Assembly: GCA_021844275.1 (NCBI GenBank)
Contig: JAKBTR010000028.1
Span: forward strand, 1 to 5,790
DNA from: Nitrospirota bacterium
GTDB taxonomy: Bacteria; Nitrospirota_A; Leptospirillia; Leptospirillales; Leptospirillaceae
Length of the DNA stretch: 5,790 nucleotides
Reading direction: 5' to 3'
Part shown: positions 5,043-5,790 of the stretch, one piece after another
Position numbering within the stretch: position 1 is the first letter of the stretch
Layout: every line of letters begins with the position of its first letter
Position numbers and translations under genes: made by a program
Notes under the pieces: model-generated
The model's database searches: none
What the model was told of the DNA's origin: nothing
What the model saw: the letters and a program-made list of their open reading frames with translations, nothing else

Positions 5043-5790
5043 ATGAAAACACGTCATAACTCAACGAGCAAAGAATTTGTTATTAAGCGAGCGTTCCGGA
5101 TAGGGCGCGTTCTCCGCCAGGACCTCATCAGAGCCTTCGGCATGACAACGGCCACGGCCACTCGCGCCTTGACGGATGCGCTTGACTCCTGTCCATCAAT
5201 GATCGAACGGCGCGGAAAGACCGTTTACCCAAAACCAGGTGTCGGCGTGCCGGATTTCGCCAACGAATCCAACCTTCTGTCGGAACTCGAAGCCGGCAAA
5301 AACGAACCACAAGAAACAGGGATCTTCGAAGAAGAACTTCCCCTCAGCTATGTGTCGTGGACGAATTCCTCCCCACCTGAACCGGGAACCCTCTTCCGCA
5401 TTCTCGAGGCCATCCGCACAAATTCTCTCTTGGTCATTGTTTACGTTGGGACGAAAAAGGGCGAGGTCCCAAAAGAAAGGACAATCATCCCCCTTGCTCT
5501 CGAGCGCATGAACGACCAATGGCGGATCATCGCCCAAGACATACGTAAAATAGCCTCGAAGGAATGGGGAAGGAAGGTATGGGAGGCTCCGATCCGAACG
5601 TTTGTCCTGAGCCGGATACTCGCGTCCGAATGGTATCGTGGGCCCTTTCCAAAAGGGATCCTCCGACTTGGTCATTGGGACGAAATTCGTAAGGTGAGCG
5701 TTACCACAAACCCTCTCTACAACGACGCGCAGAAAAAAGTCCTCGAACGGGAGTTGAAGATAAAGAACGGGATTGTGGAGGTTCCATCAC
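5043..5790 (+). CDS. CapW/BrxR-type winged-helix WYL-domain regulator (3' end outside window)
   Basis: This is probably a ligand-responsive transcription factor controlling the divergent cas operon and itself. The frame stays open for 249 codons to the window edge. Residues 10-63 resemble the BrxR/CapW winged helix: FRIGRVLRQDLIRAFGMTTA (18-37) is the helix-turn-helix region, and YPKPG (62-66) ends the wing. The WYL domain spans about 115-200: FRILEAIRTNSLLVIVYVG, RTIIPLALERMNDQWRIIAQD and the terminal RTFVLSRI (185-192). The eponymous W-Y-L appears as W160-R161-I162. The segment at 223-246 (NPLYNDAQKKVLERELKIKNG) fits the BrxR C-terminal pattern of NP-L-x-x-x-Q, then a short helix and NG. 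Perhaps 35-50 residues are missing. The ATG at 5043 has only a weak GGAA 7 nt upstream, and an in-frame TTG at 5022 is an alternative start. No nuclease motif is seen. The operon role is inferred from position. Confidence 0.85.
   Translation, partial: MKTRHNSTSKEFVIKRAFRIGRVLRQDLIRAFGMTTATATRALTDALDSCPSMIERRGKTVYPKPGVGVPDFANESNLLSELEAGKNEPQETGIFEEELPLSYVSWTNSSPPEPGTLFRILEAIRTNSLLVIVYVGTKKGEVPKERTIIPLALERMNDQWRIIAQDIRKIASKEWGRKVWEAPIRTFVLSRILASEWYRGPFPKGILRLGHWDEIRKVSVTTNPLYNDAQKKVLERELKIKNGIVEVPS

Noticed and set aside
5017..5044. Promoter for the WYL gene made of TTGACT (5017-5022) and AATAAT (5039-5044), 16-bp spacer
   Set aside because: The hexamers are fair, but the transcript would begin after the ATG at 5043, and the next in-frame ATG (codon 34) would cut into the helix-turn-helix. 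It is kept only as a possible spurious or internal promoter.
5196..5675. A 159-codon minus-strand frame and a plus-strand frame (5239-5511) in the right flank
   Set aside because: Both overlap the WYL-regulator frame, which has a convincing domain match and runs open to the edge. Neither shadow has family features or a ribosome site.

Overview
This window holds most of a type I-F (Csy) CRISPR-Cas locus of unusual architecture. Five tightly packed cas genes on the minus strand run, in transcription order, cas8f (csy1) - cas5f (csy2) - cas7f (csy3) - cas6f (csy4) - cas1. A 107-bp leader follows, then the first repeat of a CRISPR array, which leaves the window at its left edge. On the plus strand, diverging from cas8f across a 172-bp AT-rich intergenic region, is an almost complete gene for a winged-helix/WYL regulator of the CapW/BrxR type found beside many phage-defence systems. 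It runs off the right edge.

Layout: 1-20 is part of the first spacer. 21-48 is one 28-nt repeat with the I-F hallmarks: a 5-bp stem, a GUAUA loop and a handle close to CUAAGAAA. 49-155 is the leader. 156-1094 is cas1, 1095-1694 cas6f, 1691-2899 cas7f, 2916-3755 cas5f and 3752-4870 cas8f. 4871-5042 is the divergent control region, with a good sigma70-type promoter for the cas operon and several inverted repeats. 5043-5790 is the WYL regulator. No rRNA, tRNA or transposon was recognised.

How the genes should work together: Cas8f, Cas5f, Cas7f and Cas6f are the subunits of the Csy surveillance complex. Cas6f would cut the pre-crRNA at the base of the repeat stem and stay bound. Cas7f would coat the guide, Cas5f would hold the 5' handle, and Cas8f would read the PAM. 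Cas1 keeps its full catalytic set and is the integrase half of adaptation. The fused Cas2-Cas3 protein is not present. It normally sits between cas1 and cas8f and supplies both the Cas1 partner and the target-degrading nuclease/helicase. With cas1 last and directly against the leader, neither canonical neighbour position holds it, so it must lie elsewhere, act in trans, or be missing.

Organism: base composition is moderately GC-rich in the genes and AT-rich between them, Shine-Dalgarno sites are strong, and sigma70-like promoters fit a Gram-negative bacterium. The Cas proteins are clearly I-F but well diverged from my memory of the Pseudomonas aeruginosa proteins, so a typical gammaproteobacterial I-F1 locus is unlikely. 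I cannot name the taxon. Comparisons with P. aeruginosa proteins are from memory, not from alignments run here.
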